DNA of 64,000 nt, taken from Thuidium tamariscinum (lineage: Eukaryota; Streptophyta; Bryopsida; Hypnales; Thuidiaceae). The stretch lies in the NCBI GenBank assembly GCA_947034885.2, contig OX344752.2, positions 22,405,386-22,469,385 on the forward strand, in the 5' to 3' direction. This document shows positions 12,340 to 24,429 of this stretch, piece after piece. A program made the translations under genes and the position numbers. Numbering within the stretch: position 1 is the first letter of the stretch; every line of letters starts with the position of its first letter. Under the pieces are notes generated by a model. It made no database searches and was not told the origin of the DNA. It saw only the letters and a program-made list of their open reading frames with translations.

Positions 12340-12936
12340 CAGGGATTTTTTTTTCAACTTTTCAAAATGGATGAAAAGGCGATATGTGATCTGTGGGGAG
12401 TGATGAATTGGCGATTCTTCACAGACCTCTAGAGTTTCATGGTGGCGACATCTAGGATTCAGTGCAGAAATAGTTGGCGAACTCTTTACAAATTTTTTTT
12501 TCCTTTGGGCGAACCCATCAGAAGGAGGAAAATGCTCTTTGGCGATTAGATGATTTTCTTGGCAATGGAATGGTGAACTGGAACCATTCTTCAAAGTCAA
12601 TTGTGCGAATTAATGAGGCCAATTTTTCCTCACATGGCGACATGGCAGACTTATCAATTATGAACATGCAGCTGGGTGTGCAATTGGCAATTACTCTGTG
12701 AAGCAATAAATCAAAGTTCCAAATTATAGAAGCGGCTTACATGAAAGCATCTATATAAGCATCAGTAAAATGTTTTGAATGAAGTTAGGCTGCAATGTTG
12801 TTACTAGTGCACTTACTAAGGAAAATGAATCTCAATACACTATACTAACAATACTGTGGTACTTGCGGACCTGTAAATTACTAATGCAACCAAAATTTTG
12901 CTACCTGATAAATACTGCTTTGCAATTTGCATAGTC

Positions 12937-13541
12937 TTAAATGCTTGCCATATATCGACCACGTCCACCTAATACAAACCATTCGTCAAACACAGCTTGG
13001 TAGGGGAAGTTTTCTAAAGTGAAAACACGCTGGGAGTACATTCCCACAACTACTTCGATGTGTTCTTCAAGGTTGCTTCGAAGTTTGGACTTCAAAAACC
13101 CCACACTTGAGAATGTGCGCTCATCTTCTACTGAGCCAATGACATGTACTATGGCCATTTCAGCCAATTTCAAGAACTCCCCAAAGTTCTGAGTTAAAGA
13201 ATTGTTACTGTCAAGCACACGCCACACTTTTGTCAAAGGATTGATGTCATAAGGTGGTAGCATAGCAGAACGGGAGTTGGACTTCATACACATTTTAAAC
13301 AGGCCTCGCTGAGACATGAGAGCGGCTCGATCAATTAGTGGTTTCAGTAGCATCTTCTAATCCCCTGCCTCGATAATTTTCCCGTTGCCGTATGCATGCA
13401 TGAGAGTACACAGATGCCTATCGAACATCTCCTCTGAGCTCCCTTGACACCAAAATTGTAGATATAAAATCCCAAAAGCGTTCATAACATGGTTATTTGG
13501 AAATCTGTCGTCCAACTCTTGCACGAGCATCTTCGTTGCAC
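12937..13541 (-). pseudogene. hAT transposase, C-terminal exon (dimerisation domain)
   Basis: A continuous minus-strand frame runs from a likely splice acceptor (AG before 13541) to the stop at 12937, interrupted once by TAG at 13357-13359. The upstream part reads ATKMLVQELDDRFPNN...FGILYLQFWCQG and the downstream part ALMSQRGLFKMCMKSN...LAEMAIVHVIGSVEDERTFS. The segment VIGSVEDERTFSSVGFLKSKLR is the usual C-terminal signature of hAT transposases (dimerisation region). The single stop falls where Trp or Gln would fit. The rest of the protein lies at 19096-21585, separated by an intron that now contains a retroelement. Confidence 0.75.
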
Positions 13542-14897
13542 CTGGTCATAAGCCAAATTCACAACAAAGTCAATGAAAATCACAAGGCAAAATATTTAAT
13601 ATAAAACTATTAATCAATCTTCAATCAAAATTCTAGCAAAGAGATGAGCACACGTCACACTTGAAGTTCTGACTCACGATTACGTTGGATTTCCATCTAA
13701 TTAAACTGAATATATAGTAGCAGTCTGAGCAATGGAAACCTGCCAAACCAAAACGGTGGCCAAAGTTCGGACTCTAGCAGCATACTAACTCGAAGATACA
13801 GTCACGCAACTAGAACTCGAGATTTTATTCCTTCCTGCACTCCCTAGCTCCCCATCTATGCAAAACTATACAAATCTGAAATTTGCGCTTTTTATTTGAT
13901 AAAAAAGAATCCCGATTCACTACAGTGACCCACTGCATCACCTACGTGACCAGATGGACTTCGTGTGACAGATCTGAAACTCATTCGTAACTGATCTGAA
14001 ACGAATCCGTTACAAATCAGCAGGTATCTCGACCTTTGTCGAATCTAGGAAACACAAGGATTCCAGTGCGCTTCAACTTCAACCTACTCCATGAAATCTA
14101 AGCAACACAATACATCGAGGAATAGCATCCGATTCTTAGCAGATTCTGAATTTTGAAGGTCTCCACCTCGACTTTTATAGAATGGATTGACAATCATAGT
14201 ACTTAGCATTTGAGTTATATTTAGTCTTTTATAATTATTTGAAAAATATGTAACGAATTGAGTTGGCTATCTTGAGCTCTATGATCAAGAGTAAAAACAA
14301 AAACAAAAAGCAGATCGATCATCTGTCTACCTCTTGTATGTCGATCATCAACTGCAATAGTCTGATCGACAACTAGTCATGTTTGGAATTCATACTAAAT
14401 TCATGACTATATGTACTATATGAGGCAAGCAGTTTAAATGGATCGTTCTTTAGAACCAAAATTCCTCTTTCGAATGATTTATGGAATGCTTGGTCAAAAC
14501 AACTGAACGGCAGAGAATCATATTCGCCTAGTTTGATAAACATGATGATCGATCTTTTAACGAAGCACAGGATATTGATAACCATTAATCACAAGTGAAA
14601 GGAATGCTAATCCAAAAAATGGGGAATACTCCAACAATGGAATCACCGAGAAGTCATAAATAGAATGAAAAACAACATCAATGCATAAAAATGGGAAAGA
14701 ATTTCCACCAAAGTGACCAAACACAAAGTAATGAAATGAGAAAGTGAAGGACTTTACTGACCTGTGCATTCCATCTTTACTTTTGCAAGCAAAGAAGCCC
14801 AAACCTCCTTGTCTACCGGTGCACCTTTGTGCTTAGTAGAGATTTGCTCACCGTGACAAACAAACGACAAAATCGTTGAATCGTCACTACTAGCATG
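13542..14897 (-). other. hAT-internal non-coding DNA (intron)
   Basis: Intron sequence between the C-terminal exon and the retroelement inserted at 14898. It contains short frames (14373-14585 and 14557-14802, minus) without recognisable motifs. No other gene is seen. Confidence 0.45.
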
Positions 14898-16668
14898 TGT
14901 GAGCCCCGTCATTGTCACTCAGGCCTCGGATTTTTCTTTTTTTCGCTTATTGCTCGTATTTAGGGTAATTATGGTTAAAATCAACTAAAAAGAGTGCTCA
15001 CAGTAGGATTGATACAATTCCTGCCAATGATGGAGAATTGGGTCTAAATATTTTAGAGTACCTTAAAAGACTCCTTAGAGCCAATGTCAACAACTTATCG
15101 GGAGATTAGACATGATATTACGCAATTCACAGGAAATGGCACTAGCACTACGGGAGTCCAACAATCTCCTACGGGCGTCACGGCGAAGCCAACTGGTGAA
15201 GATTACCTTGTATGGGAATGATTCCTCCCCGGAGGAATTAAGCCAACTAGTGGAGATTCCCTTGTACGGGAATGATTCCTCCCCGGAGGAATTAATTCCG
15301 CCACAGTGCAATTTCTGCTTTGATTAGACAGTGTGGGTTTTTAGCGAAACTTTGCACTTGTCATTGGGGGGATTCCTAGAAGATCCCCTAAAAGTTTCGT
15401 AATTTTCTGGATTACAGAAATGACTCCATGGGAAGTCCACCGCTTTTACCGGCAATTGGAAATTCATGGAAAATTCCACGGTGATGGTAAAATCCCACTA
15501 AAAATTAGGATAGTATGTTTTAGCCTAAATAAGCGTCCCGCCAAATTTCAAGACATTTTGATAGCGGCAAGTACCAGAACCAGCGGCAGCAACAACTTTC
15601 TAGGTTTTTACCAAAACTCTTGTGAGTTGACCGGCGCACGGGGAGCATACGGAGTCCGATTCGGGTCAACTTAGACTCTTTTCCAACATTCTTGGACCTT
15701 CCCAACAACCCGGGCTAGTCAAAACCTTTGAGAAAAATCAATTCCAAAAGATAGATTTTCCACCCTTTTTATCGGTTCGTGAATGTTAGCTTTGGAGCGC
15801 ATTTGGGTTCCGAGAGTAAGGGGTAGGGGTTCCTTTAGACTAATTTGGGTCTTCTGGAGCTAATGGCGCTGTCCGTTTGGCGATCGGACCATTTCTCCAA
15901 AAGTTAGAATTGCTACAGCAGTAGGGTAGATTTTTAATTCGTTAATTGGTTTTTTCTTAGTTAGTTTTATTCGTAACTTGAGGGGGGAGGAGGCCTTGGA
16001 AATGTATAAAAGGCCTCCCCCTCCCCTCATTTCACACCTCTATACTTTCATTTTTTCGAAACTTCTTTTGAACACCTCTATTTCAATTACACTATTTTCC
16101 ATCAATTCTCTATTCCATCTACACCCCATTACACATCACATGTGACTTCCTTGCAAGTTTTTGGAATTCTCCAATTCCTTGTCCCCTTTGATACACTTGA
16201 GTTCCACCACATTCTTAAGTCTTTTGTTGTAAGCCATTCCAAGGACTTTGAGGTACCTTTGGAATGCTTAATCATTTGCTAGTACTCTCATTTTGAAGTG
16301 TTGATACCACCGTTAGTCGATTTAAGTCTTTTGATAAGGGATTCACAGCTTGAATTAGCTTATTGAGGATCCCCCTAAGCTTAAACGATTAATTTTGGTC
16401 CTGGTTATGTTTTAGGAGTTTGGGTAGGATCCAAATTCCTCTTTACTCCGTGAGTAGGCCAACCTCTGGCAAAATTATCCTAGAATTTGAGGGACGACCC
16501 TCTAGTACGGCGAAGCTATCGCCAAAATTCTAAAATAATTCTTGCCTTAGCCAAAAGTTTGTCAAATCCTTTTTTATTTTGGGACTAAACCTCCCAAACG
16601 GCAAAGCTTTGCCCTTACTTTCCGTGTTTAGTTTTGGTTAAGGGGTCCCCAAAAGGAGATCCAAAAAT
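14898..16668 (+). mobile_element. R1-family LTR, copy D (most complete)
   Basis: Starts TGTGAGCCCCGTCATTG and ends about 16663-16668, just before a TGGCGAGCAACGG tract that could be a tRNA primer-binding site. Matching starts are seen inverted at 1833, 12313, about 40032 and about 51563. A TATA box (TATAAAAG, 16005-16012) sits in an AGGCCT/CCCCCTCCCC-rich segment. A 54-bp direct duplication at 15190-15297 contains the near-palindrome TTCCTCCCCGGAGGAA, also found in the decayed copy at about 39245. No coding domain is visible in the LTR; frames such as 15420-15674 are chance. Confidence 0.7.
16005..16012 (+). promoter_or_regulatory. TATA box of LTR copy D
   Basis: TATAAAAG within GGAAATGTATAAAAGGCCTC, flanked by complementary G-rich and C-rich stretches. 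The same arrangement appears inverted in copies A (~265), C (~10915) and E (~39010), which supports a conserved LTR promoter. Confidence 0.55.
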
Positions 16669-19080
16669 TGGCGAGCAACGGCCAAGAAGGGGCTGGATTT
16701 ATTCAAATCCAGTTCAATTTAGTTAAAACTGAGTTCCAAGAGGAAGTCCAGACCGGCCAAGGAGCCAGCAGCCGGCCAGAGGAGCCAGTAGCCAGGCTGA
16801 GAAGGCTAGCAGTCAGGCCGAGTAAGGTAGCAGTCAGGCCAAGTAAGGCAGTAGTCAGGCCAAGTAAGGCAGCCAGCGACTGGCTGGCAGGTCATTAATC
16901 AAGGCGGTACTACAACTGGTTATGGTGTTGGCATACATAACTTCGGTTGATCATACATCTGATTAACCAAAATCAAAACTCTGGGATGATGCCTACAGGG
17001 CCCCAACTTTGATTTTTGTTTAATTTTTCCCTTTGTGAAAGATCATAGAATAGTTTAGAACTTTAGATTTTTATAGATTGAGAAAAACCAGAGGTGAGGC
17101 CTGAATTCCAAATCTTGAGAGACATAGAAAGTGACTGAGAGGCTGAATTTTCCAAAGGGAAAGCCAATCTACTAAAATTCAGGTTGGCACATACTACGAG
17201 CCAGTTGAGAGTGAGAGACCAAGGGCTGAAATTTCCAAGAGGAAGCCTTTGCACCAAAAATCAGAATTGCCAACACTGAGAGTGAACTGAGCGTGAGAAA
17301 TTGAGAGGCTGGAACCCAGCAAGGGTCAGCTCAAAGAAATCAGATTACACATACTGAGTGAGCCAGAAGGCTGGTCAACCCCAGTTGACTTGAGAGGGGG
17401 CTGATTGCACCATTTACTAACACTGAAGTTCCCCAGAAGGGGCTGATCTCACCACTTGCTGGACTGAGCTTCCTTGTGGGCTGACCTCACCACTTGCTGG
17501 ACTGGAGCTCCCTTGTGCTGGACACCTCCCCACCTTCAAGCTCTGGCTGCTGGACTGAAGAAGAAACTGGATTCTTCATCTGTGAGGCTACACACACAAT
17601 CTCTAAAACTAAACTTGAACAAGGCATAGTGCAAATGCCATTTGAATCCATGAGGTTGTAGTTGGAATTGTAGAAGAAGGAGTTAGCAAAAAGGAACCAA
17701 CCATTTGGAATGTTTGACTTTTTTAACCATATTTTAATTTAGGGGAATACAAGTAGGAAAAAACAAAGAAAAGAATAGTTTGACTTTATAGGAGTTTTAG
17801 AGGTTGCTAAATTAGAGAAAAACTAGAAAGCTTAGTTGTAGTGAAGTTTGACTTTAGGAACCAATTGCCAACTAATTTTTAGATTAGATTATTTCCAAAC
17901 ACTTTATGTTTGACTTTTAAGGCTTAGTAGAAGGATAAAGAAATCGATCAAAGGATAAAGAAAACACCCCAAAAAGAAAGAAAAGAAGAATGAAGATTTG
18001 AAGAATAAGCCAACATCCAAGGCAAGTCACACATTCCAAAGACATCAATTGGAGTAAGGACATTGGAGATGGAGGTGGAACTAGCGCCACGTGAAGAATT
18101 CATGGAAGCGACCGAAGATCTCGAGTTTGCCATGGGAGAGGTTAGTTTCTGAATCTAACTTTTCAATTATATTTCTTCCTCACAAATTCAGTAAATTAGA
18201 TTTTTGCCATTAAATCCGATTTAGATAGCCAATTAGTATAGGAAGGTCCTGGTAAAAACAAAGATAGCATTTGCCAAGCATCTAAAAGACAAGTCAAATC
18301 CACGATATTCCCAAATTAGACCAAAATAGAATTGACAAGGAAATCAAGCTTAGGAATTTAGATATTTGATTAGAAGTAGAAGTAGAAAGTCAAAGCCCAC
18401 AAGTACTTCCGAGGGTAAACCAAGCAATAGGTAGATTTGGGAAAACCGGATAACGGTCCAAATTTACTTATAATTCGTTTACCAAAAGATTTAAAGAGTG
18501 AAGTATTGAGTTGAGTCAAAATCAAGGAAGGTAAAAGTAACTCAAACCAAAGATTGACCCTTAGGTAAGAAAAATGATTCAACTAGGTAAATTTTGATGA
18601 ACCGGTTAACAGTCAACATTTACCATAGAAAATTCACATTATCTTAAGGTCAAAAGTTGAGGTTTTACTTTGAAAAGGTACAATTATTCCTTCCGGAGTA
18701 AACCCAGTTCACTTAGTCCGGTGTTTAACCAAAATAGTCAAGGTTAGCCGAACGGATATTAAACAAGCTAGGAACAGAATTACCCAAAAGATATCTTAGA
18801 ACGGAAAAAATCCAAAGAAAGGAGAAGCTTAGCAAAAGGCTTAGGCCCTAAAAGAATAGGGAGTAATCAAAATCACTCATCCGGTTCCGATAAATAGATC
18901 TTTATCAATCGAAAGTGTGAAGGCCAAGTGGCTAACTCTTAAAAGTAGAAGATCAATTAACACAACGATTGCAGATAGACTAATTAGGAGTAGGAATTAG
19001 AAGATCCATTGCTTGGAAGGCGTAATTGGATTGCACGTAGGTTAGGCACCCACTAGGAATTGTTCACCAAATAGTAGAAC
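16669..19080 (+). mobile_element. Internal region of R1 copy D, no gag-pol
   Basis: Begins at the candidate primer-binding site. It contains a ~21-bp minisatellite AGTCAGGCCAAGTAAGGCAG (16790-16880), which gives a VRPSK peptide repeat in one frame. Degenerate repeats at 17090-17560 are built around GGCTGAA-TTTCCAA, GAGAGTGA and ACTTGCTGGACTG. From 17.7 to 19.05 kb the sequence is AT-rich with no long frame. No second LTR copy is seen before hAT coding sequence resumes near 19096, so the insertion seems truncated or rearranged. Confidence 0.5.
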
Positions 19081-19095
19081 CTGGTTGTGTCCACT

Positions 19096-19398
19096 TTATT
19101 CCAAGGGTGGGAATAAAGCGCCCACAGCATGCGTGATCCACTTCAAGTGAATCTGCTCATGGCTGCAGCCTAACAGGTAGTTGAAACTCCAGAATTCGTC
19201 TGTGTTGAAATATGTGGCTTGGTCTTCATACATTCGATATAGGGATCCTTGACATACCTTTACTGCTGCCACGAAATCACAGATGTACACATCTCTCTTT
19301 TGCGCAAAGTTCACGAGTGTGTCAATGGCCTCTAGTAGCGGTAATAAGGCACACATCCCAAGCAGTGGATATGGATCAAGTAAAAGCACCAGGCAAGC
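19096..19398 (-). pseudogene. hAT transposase, middle exon
   Basis: The minus-strand frame from a probable acceptor (TAG before 19398) reads ACLVLLLDPYPLLG then LPLLEAIDTLVNFAQKRDVY and ICDFVAAVKVCQGSLYRMYE. This is typical of the segment following the RNase-H core in plant hAT transposases with BED-type fingers. It follows the exon 19828-20919 across a ~430-bp intron with a good GTAAGT donor. Confidence 0.65.
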
Positions 19399-19827
19399 CT
19401 ATTTACATACATGAACAATGTTAGTTTTAATTTGATTTTTGGTCTCAAAGAGATTAAGGATTGACAGTTTGAATAATTGAACTGCAATTGGCCGATTCTA
19501 ATGCATGCTACAGCGGCACCCAACCAAGTCGCACAAGTATGTACAAACATCCCTCTAAATGGCTTGACTAAGCATACATAGACATTGAAAATCTCGGACA
19601 TCACAAAGGATCGAGTATGGGTGACCGAACTAAGCATGCAAAAGAGTTGATGAAGAACTAGAAATACGCTAAAAGAAGCATACAAAAATTGCAATCAATA
19701 ACCGAAATCGAGATCCTTCTCAGGAACCCAGAGAGGTAGTAGAAAGACAACACCAAATTCAACTAATTAAATCTTTTTTTCTTAAAGAAAGAAGTGGAAA
19801 TAGAAATGGAGACCTTCATAAACTTAC

Positions 19828-20919
19828 CTCTGCCTTCACGTTTTCACCCAAATCTGCTGTCATCTTGTATATGAGGGTGCGATACTCCGATAGAAGCCTC
19901 CGAAGAGGCTCAATGAGGCTCACCCATCGGGTTTGCACATTTCGCAACATCTTCAACCCTTTCGTTTTTGTCAATTCAGCCAACTATCTGAACTCTGCAA
20001 ACCGTTTAGGGCTCTTTGAAAAGTATGCATGAGTGACGTTTAGTACTTTCTCGATGTTGTTGAAAATACCAAGGTTGGACAAGGCCTTGAAAGCGAGGTT
20101 GCAACGATGCGCAATACAATGGACTCCCATAACAAATGGAGCATTTTTCTCTTTAATCTGCATGGTAACCCCAGACCTGTTCCTTTGCAGTGTCGATGCA
20201 CCATCGGCACCAAAACTCAGAAGCTTCTGGACAATGCTTTCAGAATCTAATCCCCCTCTAGTGCCCACGGCATCTATGATCAACTTCGTCAAATTCTCTG
20301 CATTTGGTGCACAATCGACACGTTCCAATGACACTAGCAAAGGCACTCGTACCCAGTCTTGAACAATATACACATGGACAGATAAATAACTAGTGTTGTT
20401 CACAGCTGTGACTTCGTCTACAATCACAGCAATGTAGCGAGCTGCCAAAATCAATCTTTTCATCTCCGAGACAACCTAATTGTACATGTAACCAGACATC
20501 ATCCATCCGGAATTATTGCACCAGTGTGCGACGGGAAGATCAGGCACATTTAAAAATTTGTACAAATGGACTCTTGATTCATACTCTACCATAGGACGAC
20601 CCTCACTCAAAAGCTGGAAAAGAGTAGCGAATTGGACCCGTTTTTTACGCGCTTCCAATGTGGTGCAGTTGTTGATCTGCTCTAACACCGTTGGTGGAGG
20701 ACGTGCAGGGTACAGCCGAAGGTTCTTTCTATGCCGACATTGCGTAGTTACATATTGCTCTCCAGCTTTGACCTTTAGTTGCGGCATATCTTTCTTGGCG
20801 ATCTGCTTACCGTCATGTTTGAATAGAGTATCTGACTTCGGAGCCATGATACAAGGCTTCCTCTCCAAAGCAGTGCACACCTTACACTGCACCATGTAAA
20901 GAATGCCATCTGTGGCCAT
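19828..20919 (-). pseudogene. hAT transposase, core exon (BED-like finger and RNase-H region)
   Basis: One minus-strand frame from about 20919 down to a GTAAGT donor at 19827, broken only by two TAG codons (20476-20478 and 19984-19986). The N-terminal part has CKVCTALERK...LFKHDGK, a degenerate BED-type zinc finger. Next come YIAVIVDEVTAVNNTSYLSV (with the acidic D-E of the first catalytic motif), VPLLVSLERV, SFGADGAS and HCIAHRCNLAFKAL (the C/H-rich hAT signature). It ends TRWVSLIEPLRRLLSEYRTL. Reading through the two stops restores a continuous hAT core, so the gene is recently inactivated by point mutations rather than shredded. Confidence 0.75.
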
Positions 20920-20988
20920 GATTCCCTCTGCCCAGGGAAGCTTCGCCGCCCATACTGTTTGGAATTTTCGATGTCTATCGTATCTTCT

Positions 20989-21585
20989 CTATGTCGTTGA
21001 TCGCTTTGCGCCCAATTTGGATGGTGTTGCTCCATCCTTCAAAGGAAGAGACTCAGAGTCTGAATCATCCTTGGAGCCATCTAATTCATCTAGCACTTTG
21101 ACCAAATCCTTGACATTAGTAGGGTCAGACTCCGAGGAGATGGTGATCAGCGGAGACTTACAGCTCAAGATTTTTGTGTCTCTCGAACCTGAAGATGAGC
21201 CAGGGATGCTCTCTGTACCAATAGATACACTTCGGCTCTCCTTTTGTGCTTGCAATTCGTCACTGGACTCCGTGCTAGGATACTCTTCAGTAGAGTTGGG
21301 CTCTACTCCAAGTACATTGCGAAATGAACCATCGAACACTAATGCAAGCGGCTGGCTACCACCGACACCTCGGCTACACTCGTAATAAGACCTCATTGTT
21401 TTCCTTGCCGCATTGGTCTTCCGTAGTTCTATAGCTTTGACCTTACGTTTCATCTTCTGCCGTGCAAGTTTGAGAGCTTCGGACGCAGCCTTCTCCGCCT
21501 TCTTCTTTGCACATCTAGCTCGGTTAGCAGCTCGCACCGCTTTGCCTACAACATCATCCGCAGAGCCGTCATCAGAAGACCCCAT
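20989..21585 (-). pseudogene. hAT transposase, N-terminal coiled/low-complexity exon
   Basis: Open minus-strand frame best started at MGSSDDGSADD (21585); a longer start at 21633 adds a hydrophobic stretch unlikely to belong. It shows an Ala/Lys/Arg-rich helix (ANRARCAKKKAEKAASEALK) followed by Ser/Glu/Asp-rich linker, common N-terminal material in plant BED-hAT transposases. It lies directly upstream of the finger exon. Assignment to the transposase rests on position and strand. Confidence 0.5.
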
Positions 21586-22090
21586 CGCCCACCAAAGGGA
21601 AAAAACAAAAACGAATTGAAGCAGTGGTCGCACACAATAAGAGAAGTTGCTACAATTGCATCAACACCGTGAACACAAATCATGCATAATCGAAACGTAA
21701 CAAATGATGCCAATATAAATTGAGTAACCTTGATCCTGCAATCAATGGGTCGGCGCTGATCCATAACAGCCAAATCCTCGCAATTAATCTCACGCAACAT
21801 GGAAATCATGGAGTATAAGGAAAGAACAATCCTTGCAATTCCACTCTTCTCTCGATCCCTACGCTAGCAACAAGGCTATACTATGAAAATGCTCTCCACT
21901 ACCACACCCTTAAGGCGAACCATAAAGCCCTACTCTCGCCTACAGTGGCAAACTTATGAGCACTTTCTCAGTCAATTGTGGCGACAATATGCGCTTCATG
22001 GGTGGAACTGAAGGCGATAAGTTTGCACGGAAGATAGCAACAATGGCGATGAAATGTGGTACTGCACGGCCGCCTGTGGCAAGACATATT
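21586..22090 (-). other. hAT 5' leader and subterminal motif region
   Basis: Non-coding, with GGCGA-type motifs (AAGGCGAACC, TGTGGCGACAA, AAGGCGATAAG, ATGGCGATGAA) between 21920 and 22050. The same motif type continues at 25680-25840 beyond the inserted unit, which shows that the insertion split the hAT end. Confidence 0.5.
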
Positions 22091-22387
22091 TTTTATCTTT
22101 CCATTTAAAGTCAGTATGGAGCGGAAAGTCAAAAATTTAGCAACCGGATTTGTTCAGGGAACGGGTAAGATCCAGAAGTAGTACCAGATAATGTTGTAGA
22201 GACCGGTGGCAGAATAATTCCAGTTTATTACGACGGAATACCGGAACGGAAAAATTCCGGACCCTACAGAACGGATTCTATCCGGATTCAGTCCCAGAAC
22301 GGAACGGATGATTTCCGGACTTGGACCGATCGGATGGGAACGGGAACGGATGATCAGGAACGGAAGACCGGATCCATTTCTGGAAAG

Positions 22388-22395
22388 TATATAAG
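22388..22395 (+). promoter_or_regulatory. TATA box upstream of the gag-like frame
   Basis: TATATAAG within GAAAGTATATAAGGCCTGAC, about 350 bp before the frame's ATG and following a GGAACGGAT-rich segment. It is well placed to start a transcript covering 22745-24427. Confidence 0.5.
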
Positions 22396-22744
22396 GCCTG
22401 ACATTTTCAGTTGGCCCATTTGCTCTCAGGCGCTTCGTTGTGTGTTTTTCAATCCTCAGCGTTTTCCGCCTTTTCTGTGAGTTGGTTTTCCGCGCGTGTT
22501 TGGTGGCGCACTTTTCTGTGACGCGGTTGTCAGTGTTAGCAGCGGGTGTTTTGTCAGAGCGGGCAGTTGTCAGCAGCGCAGGTTTCAGACTGTGCGCTGA
22601 GGCGCTGGTGTGTGGGAGGAGTGTATGTGTGTATGTGCAGGTGGTTATTACGGGCAGATTACTTTTGTATTTGTGTTGTAAGTGTGTGTGAGGAACGGGA
22701 CGTGCGGCTAGGAGAGAAGTGAGGTAGTTTTCCGAATAGTTGCC

Positions 22745-24427
22745 ATGCCGCAGCTACGCCAGAAGAGAACCGAGTCTACTACACCCCCACCCTCAGGGAT
22801 AAAGCTGAAAAAAGTAGTTCCGATCATCCCTTCCACAGAGCCGGAGAAAAGCAACTTGATGGCGGACTTAACTGCAATGGGGTGTCTAGGGTTAGCAGAG
22901 ATACCCTGGGGATTCAAGGAGGAGCGGATGGTGAAGGAGCTGAAGGGCAAGGTGTCGAATTAGTTCGACAACACGGCGCGGGGAATGCCGCACAAATGGA
23001 CGGAGGCGCACTGGAGGGCCGTATACGGGTTCAAACACCAGGGGCACGGACCGGCCGGGAGGAAGGTAGACTTCCTCCAAAACAGGTTTCACGGCACCCC
23101 TCACCCGAAGGACGGATATCGGGTGATGGACTGTAACGAAGACAGGCATCGACGCCTGTTGAAGTTTCTGCTTCCGGTCTTGCATCCGGAAAAGCCAACC
23201 CGGGTGACAATTGGCCTGGCCAACACGATCTTCGGTGCCCTGATCGGAGACCGGAAAGTGGACTGGGGCCGGATCATACAGGAGTTGATCACCCGGTTAC
23301 TGAAGAACCTCGGAGGGAGTAGGGCAACTCCGATCTCCCCCTACCTCTTCCACCTCTACTACCATCTACAGCTCCTTTTGGATACGGAAGAGAAGACGTG
23401 GCACGCCCAGAAGATAGTCTTGACGTACGGGGAGACGTCAACGGATGATGAGGAGAGCTCCGAGTCCGAGACAGAGCGGGAGGACTCAGATAAGGGAGAG
23501 GAACCGGAAGTTCCGCTCGTGAAGCGGCAAAAGACCACATCGCCGAACACGAGGGGATCTCCTCCGGTCCGACACAATCCGGGAACGGAAGGCAGAGCGG
23601 GACCATCCGAACCGGGTCAGGCCGAACCAGCAGTAGAGGAAACGGATCCCAGTGATCCGTTCGTGCAATTGACGGAAATCCTGTACAACATCCGAGCGGA
23701 TTGGGAGGTCAAGTGGATCGTCCTGGAGAACATCGCGGGGATGGTCAATGGCAAACCGGATCGTATTCTCTCGACCGTGGTAGGGAATTGCATCGCCTCG
23801 CCTACGGATCTCGCCAAGCAGGAGGAGGAAAACCGGAAACTTCAGGAGGAAGTTGACGGTTTGAAGGCGGAGCTCCTTGTTCTCAAGGACAACGAGGCCG
23901 CTACCAAGGAGATGGCGGCGGAGACCGTCAAATTGGCGGAGCACATGAAGGCAACATTCGGGGAACCCGGATCGGCTGTCATCCGGGCTCAACTGTTTGA
24001 CGAAGAAGTGCACAAGGAGAAGAAACTATCCGGAAGCCGGATAGTCCGGATTCTGTCCGACTTCTCCGAGAAGGTGGAGACGACTCTGGTGAAGGTTCGG
24101 GAGGCGGCCGAACGGATGGAAGATTGTAGCCGGAGACTGACGGAAATTCCAGTTAGACTCTCCGATCTATCTCTTCCGGATCTTTCCGAAGGGTTGCCTC
24201 AGAGGCCAGGGAAGGACAGGACGCTGCAATCCAAGAAGTCGGAGCGAGCGTCAACGGGCAACCGAGAGGCGGCAATTCAGTTGTCGGAGTCTCCTGCGAG
24301 TCCGGTTACTGGAGCTCCGGTTGCAACAGACGGAGAACGGAATCGGAACCTCACCGAGGTCTTCGAGCAGATCAGTAGGGCGGAAAGCCCGACTATAGGA
24401 TCTAGGGTAGCAGAGTCGGATACGTAG
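22745..24427 (+). pseudogene. Gag-like 561-codon frame with one internal TAG
   Basis: From ATG 22745 (MPQLRQKRTEST) the frame is open to TAG 24425-24427 except for one TAG at 22961-22963; the downstream ATG at 22985 is in the same frame. The protein has a basic N-terminus and a Trp/His-rich region (MPHKWTEAHWRAVYGFKHQG). A predicted helical domain follows (HRRLLKFLLPVLHPEKPTRV to LYYHLQLLLDTEEKTWHAQK), then an acidic Ser/Glu tract (STDDEESSESETEREDSDKG). A coiled coil is predicted at about residues 365-400 (EEENRKLQEEVDGLKAELLV), and the tail is Ser/Pro-rich. There is no zinc knuckle. I do not recognise the family; the composition and flanking LTR-like DNA suggest a retroelement structural protein. 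Codon use is GC-rich, unlike the surroundings. Confidence 0.5.
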
Positions 24428-24429
24428 GT

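Noticed and set aside
23289..24013. Long minus-strand frames opposite the gag-like frame
   Set aside because: Shadows of the GC-rich plus-strand frame; no motif of their own.
20476..24427. UAG reassigned to an amino acid
   Set aside because: The gag-like frame ends at TAG and host genes use TGA/TAA normally; deamination of CAG/TGG codons is simpler.
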